From assembly GCA_021828225.1 (NCBI GenBank), contig JAKASH010000027.1, forward strand, positions 1-13,525: DNA of 13,525 nucleotides, in the 5' to 3' direction. The stretch comes from Acidobacteriota bacterium (GTDB taxonomy: Bacteria > Acidobacteriota > Terriglobia > UBA7540). Under the pieces are notes generated by a model. The model saw only the letters and a program-made list of their open reading frames with translations. It was not told the origin of the DNA and searched no databases. Within the stretch, counting starts at the first letter, position 1. The number at the start of each line of letters is the position of its first letter. The position numbers were made by a program, and so were the translations under genes. Positions 6,975 to 13,525 of this stretch are shown here, piece after piece.

Positions 6975-7658
6975 ATGGAACGAAAACCGGAACCCGAAGT
7001 CATGGGCGATGAAGTCGAAGTTTCTGCCTATGCTTCGGCTGCGGGCCAGAAGCATCTGGACGCCCTCGATAACACCTTCGTGAATCAGGCGCTTTCACTC
7101 GGGTCGCCCGAGGGCATGCTCACCGGCCGGTTGCTTGATGTTGGGTGCGGGCCGGGCAATATCGCCCTGAAGATTGCCCAACGCTGCCCCCGGCTCGCGA
7201 TTGTGGGTGTGGATCGTTCGGCCAACATGCTGAAGGCTGCTCGCCGGGTGGCCACGGAACTCGGATTGGGAAACCGTGTACACTTCCTTCGGGGCAACGC
7301 AGGCCAGATTCCATTTCCCGGCGGCATGTTTGACACTGTCCTTTCCAATTCCGTGCTGCATCATCTTACGAATCCCTTGCAAGCGTTCGAAGAGATGCAG
7401 CGGGTTGCGAGACCGCGCGGCGCGGTCTTAGTCCGCGACCTGCTCCGCCCTTCCCGCCTTGCATTCCCATGGCATGTCCGGTGGCATGGCCGCCATTATT
7501 CCGGCGTCATGAAAAAGCTCTTTGAAGATTCAGTCCGTGCCGCGTACACTCCAGATGAGCTTGCCGATTTGTTAAGCCGCTCCGGGATGTCAAAAGCTCA
7601 CATATTCATTCACGAAGGAACGCATATGGGTTTCGTGTATAGGGGACGGCACCAATGA
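6975..7658 (+). CDS. Class I SAM-dependent methyltransferase
   Basis: A 227-residue cytosolic methyltransferase of the Methyltransf_11/25 fold. Motif I LLDVGCGPGN (53-62) binds S-adenosylmethionine. An acidic residue after the second strand (VGVD, Asp80) should hold the ribose, FDTVLSNSVLHHL (119-131) is motif IV and the substrate edge, and VARPRGAVLVRDLLRP is the motif V/VI region. The acceptor cannot be told. ATG 6960 is in frame, but I chose 6975: GGGGTGA lies just upstream, and proteins of this type commonly begin with MER.PEPE. A TAGAAT -10-like box at 6943-6948 would fit a start of transcription close to 6955, leaving a very short leader, so the hairpin array upstream would then lie outside the mRNA. 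Its stop overlaps the next gene (ATGA). Confidence 0.9.
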   Translation: MERKPEPEVMGDEVEVSAYASAAGQKHLDALDNTFVNQALSLGSPEGMLTGRLLDVGCGPGNIALKIAQRCPRLAIVGVDRSANMLKAARRVATELGLGNRVHFLRGNAGQIPFPGGMFDTVLSNSVLHHLTNPLQAFEEMQRVARPRGAVLVRDLLRPSRLAFPWHVRWHGRHYSGVMKKLFEDSVRAAYTPDELADLLSRSGMSKAHIFIHEGTHMGFVYRGRHQ

Positions 7659-8281
7659 TACGCATGTCAGGCAGAACTGCGATCAAGTCAACTCTTCTCA
7701 TGATCCTGGTCCTTTTTGCGCCGGCTGCCCTTGCTGCAAAGGATAAACGGCCGGCCACTTACCGTATCCCTCTGCCTCCCAAACCGGATTTTTCTTCGAT
7801 CGAGTGGATGGTTGGTGATTGGACAGGCCAGATGGTCAAGCACAGTCCGCAGGGCGAGATTCGGCTTTCTGTCTCTTATGATCTTGACCGTCGCGTGATG
7901 GTGTTCAGGGAGAAATTCTCACTTGCCGCGACCAAGGAAGTTCCTGCCGACAATGAATCTTCCATCGGGATTCTGTCCCGAGGGCCTTCTGGTGATTCAT
8001 TCCTGTTTCAGGTTTATTCCAGCACGGGCTTTATCAGCCGCTATCGCGTAAGCGTTGCGGGCTCGGAAATTGACTTTACTCCTGACGGAGGCCTTCAACC
8101 TCTTCCCGGGTGGCTGTCACGCCGCATCATTCAGCGAAGCGACATCGATGGATTCACTGAAACCGTTCAACTGGCGCCACCGCAGAAAACGTTTTTTGAC
8201 TACTACACGGTTGCCTTCACCCGTCAGTCCACACCCGAGAGGCCAACGTCCGGCCTTTCCGGTGATCACAAGAAACCGTAG
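7655..8281 (+). CDS. Secreted lipocalin-like (heme-binding/DUF1579-like beta-barrel) protein, function unknown
   Basis: A 208-residue protein with a Sec signal peptide: basic N-terminus (RMSGRTAIK), hydrophobic core TLLMILVLFAPAALA, likely cut after Ala27 or Ala28. The mature part begins with proline-rich sequence, then SSIEWMVGDWTGQM. That W-x-x-GxW pattern opens the first strand of THAP4/DUF1579-like and other small beta-barrel domains. The rest alternates polar and hydrophobic residues as in beta strands (IRLSVSYDLDRRVMVFREKF, FLFQVYSSTGFISRYRVSV). There is no lipobox, so it is probably periplasmic or secreted. Start ATG 7655 overlaps the methyltransferase stop by four bases, implying coupling; ATG 7664 is an alternative. 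The family assignment is by fold pattern only. An enzyme paired with a secreted barrel has no obvious shared pathway. Confidence 0.8.
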   Translation: MIRMSGRTAIKSTLLMILVLFAPAALAAKDKRPATYRIPLPPKPDFSSIEWMVGDWTGQMVKHSPQGEIRLSVSYDLDRRVMVFREKFSLAATKEVPADNESSIGILSRGPSGDSFLFQVYSSTGFISRYRVSVAGSEIDFTPDGGLQPLPGWLSRRIIQRSDIDGFTETVQLAPPQKTFFDYYTVAFTRQSTPERPTSGLSGDHKKP

Positions 8282-8365
8282 GCCGTTACTATTGAGTTGC
8301 TTGTGTGCTCGATTGCCCGATGCGATAAGCTTTGAGTGAGGTCTGAATCTTTCGAAGGCCTCAAC

Positions 8366-8373
8366 AGGAGGTG
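8366..8373 (+). promoter_or_regulatory. Strong Shine-Dalgarno deciding the AsmA start
   Basis: AGGAGGTG is a full anti-16S match. It ends four bases before ATG 8377, with the GGAGG core five bases away. The in-frame GTG at 8371 falls inside the Shine-Dalgarno itself and cannot be the start. Confidence 0.85.
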
Positions 8374-8376
8374 GGC

Positions 8377-9963
8377 ATGTCACCCCGCAGGAAAAAACAC
8401 CTCATCATCGTCGCCGTCATCTTAGGTGTGCTGGCCATAATCTGCGTCCTTGTCGTGCCAAGGCTTGTGAACGTCAATCGCTATCGCCCCGAGGTTGCGG
8501 CATACCTTGAAACCAAGACGGGAAAGCCGGCCCATATCGGGCATCTCGAACTCACGCTGTTTCCTCATCTTGCAATCCAGATCGATGACTTCGCCATGGG
8601 AAACCCCAAGGGATTTCCTGCCGGCGATTTCCTTCAAGCGCAACGGATCTATGCCTTGTTCAAGGCGAGCGCGCTTTGGAACAAGAGAATCGTGGTCAAG
8701 TCGTTGATCGTCGAAAAGCCCGTCATTCATATCCTCAGCAATGCCGACGGCCACTGGAATTTCGAGAATCCACCGAAGAGAAATACCGGCACAGCAAAGG
8801 CATCGGATCCCGAGGGAACGGGCTTCGTACTGGGAGAAATCTCCAAAGTCACAATCGACCAAGGGGAAGTGACCCTGGCCAACCTGTTGCCTTCAGGCGA
8901 AATGGGACCAACCTATTTTAACGGGCAAGGCATTTCATGCAGCTTTCAAGATGTGAATGTCAGCGCTTTGACGGCCTCGCACTCCCCGGCGGCTTCGTCT
9001 GACCCTGCAAATTCTTCGCCCTCACAGTCAGGACCTATCGGTGTCACCTCCGCGACGGACAACCCCTCCGCGGCGGTCGCTCACGGTTCTTTCCATGCCG
9101 ACTCATTGCTTTTTGGAGCAATCCTGGCGACCTCCGTCGATTCACAAGTCCGTCTCTTCCCCAAGCAGGCGTATCTCGACAACCTCACTCTGAAAATTGC
9201 CGGTGGATCCGCCAAGGGCAATGTCGCCTTCGATTTCTCCCAACCGAACCTGCTCTATCGCGCTCAGACGGCCTTCCAGGAGATCGACGTGGCCCAGCTC
9301 CTCAAGGCATTTCCGAGCGCGCGCGGACAGATGACCGGCACAATGGAAGGGAACCTCAATCTCAACGGTGAAGCCGCCCATTCGTCCGACCCCCTGAGCG
9401 GGCTCCAGGGTACCGGCCAGGTGAACGTCCGCAACGGAAGACTTCCCAGCCTGCAACTGAACAAGAACCTGCTGTTTCTGGTGCGAATGGCGGGAATTGG
9501 CGCGCCTTCCGGGGACCCTGCCTCATTTTCCATGGTCTCTGCTGATCTGAATTTTGTGAATCAAACCCTGGTCAGTCATACAGTCAGGATTTTGAGCAAC
9601 GACGTCGACGTGAACGCTTCCGGCAGCGTCGCGCTCACCGGGTCCAACCGGATGAACTACACGGGCATCGCCCGGGTTCCGGCAAAGAATACCGGACTCA
9701 CAAACGTACTGGCCGGCCTTTCGGGAGCCACATATGCCAATGGCAAGCTTGCCTTTCCATTTGACCTGAAAGGGCCGCTCGCGAACCCTCAATTCAGTCT
9801 CAGCTCAGGGAAAGGAATCTTAGGCGGTCTTCCCGGCCTTTCGGCGCCGTCCAACGCGCCGACTTCAGGCAGTAAACAAGGGAATCAGCCCGGCAATTTT
9901 GTCCAGGATCTTGTCAACCTTTTCGGCAAGAAGAAGACATCTTCCACTCCTCCAAAACAATAG
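8377..9963 (+). CDS. AsmA family inner-membrane protein
   Basis: A 528-residue protein anchored by one N-terminal helix (about 9-28) after a basic cytoplasmic start, with the rest in the periplasm. The first 80 residues carry the AsmA signature: VNVNRYRPEVAAYLE, TGKPAHIGHLELTLFPHLAIQIDDFAMGNP. AsmA-like proteins belong to the bridge-like lipid-transfer group and are thought to move phospholipids toward the outer membrane or affect its assembly. This one has about half the length of TamB/YhdP-type bridges. A Ser/Pro/Ala-rich linker (about 200-235) separates the N-terminal part from a C-terminal beta-rich domain with repeated strand patterns, ending in AFPFDLKGPLANPQFSLSS before another low-complexity stretch and a basic tail. 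It stands 95 bases after the lipocalin-like gene and may be transcribed with it or alone. Confidence 0.88.
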   Translation: MSPRRKKHLIIVAVILGVLAIICVLVVPRLVNVNRYRPEVAAYLETKTGKPAHIGHLELTLFPHLAIQIDDFAMGNPKGFPAGDFLQAQRIYALFKASALWNKRIVVKSLIVEKPVIHILSNADGHWNFENPPKRNTGTAKASDPEGTGFVLGEISKVTIDQGEVTLANLLPSGEMGPTYFNGQGISCSFQDVNVSALTASHSPAASSDPANSSPSQSGPIGVTSATDNPSAAVAHGSFHADSLLFGAILATSVDSQVRLFPKQAYLDNLTLKIAGGSAKGNVAFDFSQPNLLYRAQTAFQEIDVAQLLKAFPSARGQMTGTMEGNLNLNGEAAHSSDPLSGLQGTGQVNVRNGRLPSLQLNKNLLFLVRMAGIGAPSGDPASFSMVSADLNFVNQTLVSHTVRILSNDVDVNASGSVALTGSNRMNYTGIARVPAKNTGLTNVLAGLSGATYANGKLAFPFDLKGPLANPQFSLSSGKGILGGLPGLSAPSNAPTSGSKQGNQPGNFVQDLVNLFGKKKTSSTPPKQ

Positions 9964-10015
9964 CGCTTCCCGTGATTTATAGAGCACCGCAAAATACAGT
10001 TAGGTGATCGGCCGT

Positions 10016-10049
10016 AGCGCCGGTGCCCTCACCGGGGCATTTCGGCGCT
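10016..10049. terminator. GC-rich hairpin after asmA, possible terminator
   Basis: AGCGCCG (10016-10022) pairs with CGGCGCT (10043-10049). An alternative inner stem CCGGTG/CACCGG (10020-10025 with 10030-10035) is also perfect with a 4-base loop. It lies 53 bases after the AsmA stop. No T-run follows, so a canonical intrinsic terminator is not supported; transcript-end protection is possible. Confidence 0.35.
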
Positions 10050-10080
10050 GAGGACTGCGCCGCCACAAAAATACTGTCAT

Positions 10081-10086
10081 TATAAT
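10081..10086 (+). promoter_or_regulatory. TATAAT box, possible promoter of the TSUP permease
   Basis: A perfect TATAAT inside the palindrome ATTATAAT. I see no good -35 hexamer at 16-18 bases upstream. If used, the leader before the permease ATG at 10230 would be about 135 bases. That leader holds only weak complementarity (GTCACA near 10126 with TGTGAC near 10212). Confidence 0.3.
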
Positions 10087-10229
10087 CTGCACCCCCGTAA
10101 GGACAGTCCCTCTTCGATCAGGACCGTCACAACTCCGCACTTCGGGTAAGCAGGCGCGGAACCGGCAATCTGTGCGATGATAGTCCTTTTGTCCGTGACA
10201 CAATATTTCCTGTGACTGCCGAATAACTT

Positions 10230-10997
10230 ATGACCATTCCCAATGCCATTCTTCTATTCTTCGCTGCGCTTGCCGCCGGAATTCAAAACTCGATTGCGGG
10301 AGGCGGTAGCTTTTTTTCCTTTCCTGCTCTGATTTTTTCCGGCGTGCCGCCCATTCCCGCCAACGCTACCAATACGATGGCTATCTGGCCAGGGACCATG
10401 GCCAGCGCCGGGGCTTATCGAAAAAAGCTGCCGCGGAACGCGCGGGTGCTGGTCCCGCTGATTCTGGCTAGCCTCGCGGGCGGATTCTTTGGCGCGCACC
10501 TGCTGGTCCACACTCCGCAGCGAACCTTCATGCGCCTGATCCCGTTTCTGTTTCTCGGGGCGACCTTGCTGTTCGCGTTCGGGAAGAAGCTGATTCGAGG
10601 CGGCACGCATGCTGAAAAGCCAGGCAATCCCTCGTGGCTGGCTCTGGGTGGAGTCACTCTGGCCCAATTCTTCATCGCCGTTTATGGGGGTTATTTCGGC
10701 GGCGGCATGGGAATCCTGATGCTCTCCGTTCTCACCTTTCTGCCGCTCGGGGACATTCACGCGACAAACGGCGTCAAAGCGCTGCTCGCTTCGTCCGCGA
10801 ATGGCGTTGCTATTGTCACTTTTGTCGCCGCACGACTCATCCTCTGGCCGCAAGCCGTTCTGATGCTGGTTGGGGCAGCGCTCGGCGGTTATGGAGGAGC
10901 GCATTTCGCGCAGAAGATTAATCCCGCGCGCCTGCGAACCTTCATCGTTTGCGTCGGCTTCGTCATGTCCTTTTACTTCCTCTGGCGTTACCACTGA
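10230..10997 (+). CDS. TauE/SafE (TSUP) family membrane permease
   Basis: A 255-residue integral membrane protein with about seven or eight helices. It has the duplicated half-repeat of the TSUP family: the first half opens with ALAAGIQNSIAGGGSFFSFP (about 14-33) followed by PPIPANATNTMA. The second half has YGGYFGGGMGILMLSVLTFL and then GDIHATNGVKALLASSANG. These glycine-rich loops and the N-A-T-N-T motif are family hallmarks. TSUP proteins export or import small organo-sulfur and sulfur anions such as sulfite, sulfoacetate or thiosulfate; the substrate here is not defined and no sulfur-metabolism gene is adjacent. ATG 10230 has no clear Shine-Dalgarno but gives a full-length first helix. 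It converges on the oxidoreductase gene with 91 bases between the stops. Confidence 0.9.
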   Translation: MTIPNAILLFFAALAAGIQNSIAGGGSFFSFPALIFSGVPPIPANATNTMAIWPGTMASAGAYRKKLPRNARVLVPLILASLAGGFFGAHLLVHTPQRTFMRLIPFLFLGATLLFAFGKKLIRGGTHAEKPGNPSWLALGGVTLAQFFIAVYGGYFGGGMGILMLSVLTFLPLGDIHATNGVKALLASSANGVAIVTFVAARLILWPQAVLMLVGAALGGYGGAHFAQKINPARLRTFIVCVGFVMSFYFLWRYH

Positions 10998-11088
10998 AAC
11001 GCGATGAACGCCTTGTCTTCGCCAGCCATGCCCTGCGAATCGAATCCAGAGATTGCGACGCACTGGAATTCCACCTGTCCATGGGCAG

Positions 11089-12205
11089 CTATTCTGCCGG
11101 CATCGCCACCGCTCTCCCGGTTCGAATCGACTCCTTCGCCGCATCCAGAATCTCATTCACTTCCACATTCAGGCGAGGAGAAAGCAGCCCCGTAATCGGG
11201 CGGTTGTGCTGAATGCAGTCGACCAGGTAAGCGATGGGATTTGATCGGGTCAACGACAGCGAGGGAAGTGATTCCGGCTGGCCGTCAGGAAACTGCGCCG
11301 AGTCCTGCACGTTATATCCCCGGTAAAGCAACGCGCTCGGCAAGGCCAGCAGGCTGCCATGCGGGCCGAACACCTGAATGCGCTCCATGGTAAAGGGCCA
11401 GTCCCAGGAGGGCTCAAGGATGGCGTTGCCGGTCGGATATTCCAGCACGATCACATCGTCATCATCAACCGCATTGTGCTGGCGGACCTTGAGCTTCAGC
11501 GAGCGGGCAAACACCTTGGTTGGTTGGCCTTCCTTTCAACCACAAAGCCAGCGCCACGCCGTAACAGCCGAAGTCCATGATCGCGCCGCCGCCGTTCTTG
11601 ACCGGATCGTAAAGCCACGCTGCGAACTCTTTGGAGGTGCCGATTTCGCGTGGCCCCTGATGCCCGTACTGCGAGACAAGCTGATGAATGGGTCCAATCT
11701 TTCCGTCCTTCACCTGCTGGTAGAGCTGCTGGTATGACGGCAGCCAGTTGTTGAAATAGTTCACCATCAGCTTGATGTGAGCGGCGTTCGCCAGTCTCTC
11801 CATTTCCCGGGCGTCAGCGGCAGTGGTTGCCATGGGCTTTTCCATTTCCACGTCGATGTGGCGCCTGGCGCACTCGCGCACGACCGGAAGATGGTGATCG
11901 GTTTCCGTCGTAATGATCACGGCCTGGGGCTTCATCTGGTCCAGCATCGTGACGTAATCGGAATAGAACTTGACGCTGGCCGGCACCAGAGCCTTCGCCT
12001 TTAAGACCAGATCCGGGTGAGGACTCGCAATGGCCACCAGCTTCGCCTGCGGAACCTGGCTGATGTCCTTCAGAATTCCCCAGACATGATCGTGACTAAG
12101 ACCCACAATCGCAAACCGGACGTTACCCGAGCTTCCCTGAGCCCTTGTGCCCGCAGGCGCCAACAACATGAAACATGCAAACGTAATGAGCAGCACTTTG
12201 CGCAT
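11089..12205 (-). pseudogene. Secreted Gfo/Idh/MocA-family oxidoreductase, frameshifted
   Basis: Two overlapping minus-strand frames encode one protein. From ATG 12205, well served by GGAGG about nine bases upstream, come a signal peptide (RKVLLITFACFMLLAPAGTRA), a Rossmann start FAIVGLSHDHVWGIL with the atypical GLSHDH instead of GxGxxG, a VIITTETDHH strand and the signature EKPMATT. The frame then proceeds to MDFGCYGVALALWLKGRPT. There the reading shifts. The rest of the expected C-terminal domain (VFARSLKLKVRQHNAVDDDD, EYPTGNAILEPSWDWPF, ending RAVAMPAE) continues in another frame to the TAG at 11091-11089. Together they give about 370 residues, a normal length. NAD(P)-dependent sugar or polyol oxidoreductases form this family, and periplasmic members exist. 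The shift sits exactly at (CCAA)3, where two copies would restore the frame. It could be a real mutation or a sequencing or assembly error. Confidence 0.85.
11516..11527. repeat. Tetranucleotide tandem repeat at the frameshift
   Basis: TTGG three times on the plus strand (CCAA x3 in the gene). Removing one unit joins the two halves of the oxidoreductase as ...GRPT-KVFARSL.... Slippage at such short repeats is a known source of reversible frameshifts, but three units is short for a phase-variable tract. Confidence 0.9.
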
Positions 12206-12291
12206 GAGTATTCCCTCCAGTGGCACCACAATAACCCATTTTTAAGAATGGGGCCGCAGAGATTGCAATTGAGGACCCAGGCGAAATTCCG

Positions 12292-12321
12292 CTGGCAACA
12301 CGCGGCGAAGCGGGGTAGAAT
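12292..12321 (+). promoter_or_regulatory. Candidate promoter of the membrane protein gene
   Basis: CTGGCA (12292-12297), an 18-base spacer and TAGAAT (12316-12321; five of six -10 positions). The leader to ATG 12409 would be about 80 bases. The same TAGAAT word precedes the methyltransferase gene at 6943. No test of activity is possible here. Confidence 0.4.
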
Positions 12322-12408
12322 CCCGTTGTAGATTGTCTGGGCCGATCCAAGTCCGATACTGATCCGTGCACGTCTCTGATCCTGACCATTAACGAGAGGA
12401 GACCTTCC

Positions 12409-13101
12409 ATGGCCGACACATCTTCCCCGTCGAAGCTTTCCATCCCGCGGCTGATTCTGATTCCGGCAATTATCACGCTGGCCGTCACTTTCCTGAGGCT
12501 CACCGGCGAGATGTTGCACTGGTCGAGCATCCTGTTCAGCCGGGCTGAAGGCGGTGGCGCCGCGATTGTCGGCATCACCTGGTTGCCCTTCATCTTTGGC
12601 CCGTACTTCGCCTTCAAGCTGTGGGACAAGGGTCACATCCCGTCGAGTCCCGGCAAGACGATCGGCTACGCGATTCTCGGGTTTGCACTCCTTGCGGCAG
12701 GCGCCATCATCGGCTTCGCGCCCGTCGTCTCTTTTCCTGGCCGTCTGGCGCTGGGGCTGGTGCTGATGGTCGCTGCCGGCGCCTTGCAGTTCGTTCCCTG
12801 GCGCGCGCTCGCCACGACTCTGATCGCCTATGCCTACACGGCACGCGTCCCGGTGGCCATTGTGATGTTTTTTGCCATGCGGGGCAGTTGGGGCACTCAC
12901 TATGACGCGGTGCCGCCCGATACCGCACAGCTCGCTTTCTGGCCAAAGTACCTGGAGCTTGCCATCGCTCCGCAGCTCGTAATGTGGATTGCTTACACAA
13001 TGACCATCGGTGCGCTCTTCGGAGCAATTTACGTGGCCATCGTGCGCCGCAAAAAGCCGGTGGCGGCGGCTCCAGGCAGCCAGCAAGCCGCCGGAGCCTG
13101 A
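12409..13101 (+). CDS. Six-helix membrane protein, function unknown
   Basis: A 230-residue integral membrane protein with hydrophobic segments at about 12-30, 51-70, 85-105, 111-128, 134-156 and 184-210, a short polar N-terminus and a basic, alanine-rich tail (RRKKPVAA). Loops contain recognisable invariant-looking stretches: RLTGEMLHWSS after the first helix and WGTHYDAVPPD before the last. I do not recognise a named family. It resembles conserved hypotheticals seen in Acidobacteriota, which is recall and not a search result. GAGAGGAGA ends about seven bases before ATG 12409, a good ribosome site. It is divergent from the oxidoreductase, with 203 bases between the starts, and is followed by a probable terminator, so it is likely a single-gene unit. 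Confidence 0.85.
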   Translation: MADTSSPSKLSIPRLILIPAIITLAVTFLRLTGEMLHWSSILFSRAEGGGAAIVGITWLPFIFGPYFAFKLWDKGHIPSSPGKTIGYAILGFALLAAGAIIGFAPVVSFPGRLALGLVLMVAAGALQFVPWRALATTLIAYAYTARVPVAIVMFFAMRGSWGTHYDAVPPDTAQLAFWPKYLELAIAPQLVMWIAYTMTIGALFGAIYVAIVRRKKPVAAAPGSQQAAGA

Positions 13102-13139
13102 GGGCAGGATGGCCGGCCTGAGACTTGGACTCATGAAGG

Positions 13140-13177
13140 GCCTTTCCGGCAGGAAAGAGGCGGGATAGTTTTTGTTT
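13140..13177 (+). terminator. Probable intrinsic terminator of the membrane protein gene
   Basis: GCCTTTCC (13140-13147), loop GGCA, then GGAAA-ga-GGC (13152-13161) forms an eight-pair stem with a two-base bulge. Seven bases later comes TTTTTGTTT (13169-13177). It starts 38 bases after the stop at 13101. The gap between stem and T-run is longer than ideal. Confidence 0.5.
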
Positions 13178-13223
13178 CGTTCTTGCGGTTGTTTTTTCCG
13201 GTTTGTTTTTTTGCGGTCTTTTG

Positions 13224-13385
13224 TTTTCAACAACTTGGCCAGCTTCGTTTTCCGGTTCGTTTCCGGTTCGTTTTTCAGGCCTTTCCTTTATTTTCAACAA
13301 CTTCGGTAGCTTCGTTTCCGGTTCGTTTCCGGTTCGTTTTTGGAGTCCCATCCTTTGTTTTCAATACTTTCCCCGGTTCGTTTTT
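13224..13385. repeat. 66-67-bp tandem repeats in a T/G-rich tract
   Basis: Three copies begin with TTTTCAA at 13224, 13291 and 13358, exactly 67 bases apart. Copies 1 and 2 share TTTTCAACAACTT, an AGCTTCG block and a doubled TTCCGGTTCG (13250 and 13261; 13316 and 13327), then TTTTT. Copy 3 is shortened, keeping TTTTCAA, CCGGTTCG and TTTTT. A degraded copy precedes the first (around 13194-13223). The plus strand is very rich in T, and purines are scarce. No protein product is supported on either strand; the minus-strand reading (KRTGNEPE repeats) is low complexity. Confidence 0.85.
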
Positions 13386-13525
13386 AAAAAAAAAATTCTT
13401 TTTTTTGTTTTTGCTGGCCAAAACGGTCTTGCAGCCTTATTCTTCAAGGACCCCGCTCCCGTTTCATAGCCTACAAATGGCATCTTCCCGTTCCCGTCTA
13501 TCTGGCCTTTGCAGCGCAGCTTTCG
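13386..13525. other. Homopolymer runs and unassigned right end
   Basis: A10 (13386-13395) and T8 (13399-13406) form an AT-only near-palindrome. Beyond it I see no gene start. One minus-strand frame is open from the window edge to a TGA near 13372 (about 50 codons) and could be the tail of a gene outside the window, but it runs through the homopolymers and has no recognisable domain. Confidence 0.4.

Noticed and set aside
11084..11098. GGCAG/CTGCC hairpin over the oxidoreductase stop
   Set aside because: Only 5 bp, with no T-run; likely chance.
10254..11156. 300-codon minus-strand open frame over the TSUP gene
   Set aside because: Antisense shadow of a clear permease; polar, low-information translation with many Arg, Gln and Glu, and no domain.
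12070..13233. 387-codon minus-strand open frame over the membrane protein gene
   Set aside because: Antisense to a well-formed six-helix protein and overlapping the oxidoreductase; extremely basic and polar, with no domain.
13224..13385. CRISPR array
   Set aside because: The copies are contiguous 67-bp tandem repeats without unique spacers, and no cas gene is present.
13372..13525. Minus-strand open frame entering from the right edge
   Set aside because: It could be a gene tail, but it crosses A/T homopolymers, is short and shows no domain.

Overview
This 13.5 kb window looks like chromosomal DNA of a moderately GC-rich bacterium, most likely an Acidobacteriota member. That call is an inference from three things: the style of several proteins (the AsmA-like protein, the four-cysteine small protein and the six-helix membrane protein), recurrent TAGAAT-like -10 boxes, and a radical SAM/B12 protein resembling the hopanoid C-2 methylase family. 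No rRNA, tRNA, CRISPR array, transposase or phage gene was found.

Layout. 1-201 is the C-terminal end of a gene cut by the window edge (LarA-like, tentative). 317-1002 is msrA plus a translationally coupled small four-cysteine protein. A convergent ArsB/NhaD/SLC13-type anion transporter follows (1027-2274, minus). After a 390-base gene-free gap comes a B12-binding radical SAM protein of the HpnP/DUF4070 type (2665-4152), which converges on a two-component operon read on the minus strand (response regulator 5639-6313, histidine kinase 4236-5642). A strong hairpin lies between the convergent genes. Upstream of the regulator is a perfect TATAAT box with a near-perfect palindrome placed where an activator would bind.

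The gap 6314-6974 is the most unusual part. It holds a run of seven closely spaced stem-loops (6557-6907), including a perfect 13-bp inverted repeat, and no convincing ORF. It looks like a structured noncoding RNA or a small non-coding mobile element, identity unknown.

Next come a SAM-dependent methyltransferase (6975-7658) with an ATGA overlap to a secreted lipocalin-like protein (7655-8281), then an AsmA-family inner-membrane protein (8377-9963) with an ideal Shine-Dalgarno, and a TauE/SafE (TSUP) permease (10230-10997). A secreted Gfo/Idh/MocA oxidoreductase (11089-12205, minus) is broken by a frameshift at a triplicated CCAA tetranucleotide. A six-helix membrane protein (12409-13101) ends at a probable intrinsic terminator. 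The right end (about 13170-13525) is a T/G-rich tract with 66-67-bp tandem repeats and homopolymer runs.

The genes do not form one pathway. They are mostly housekeeping or stress functions (methionine sulfoxide repair, envelope proteins, transport, a metal/envelope-type two-component system), with the hairpin array and the tandem-repeat tract as the accessory-looking elements.
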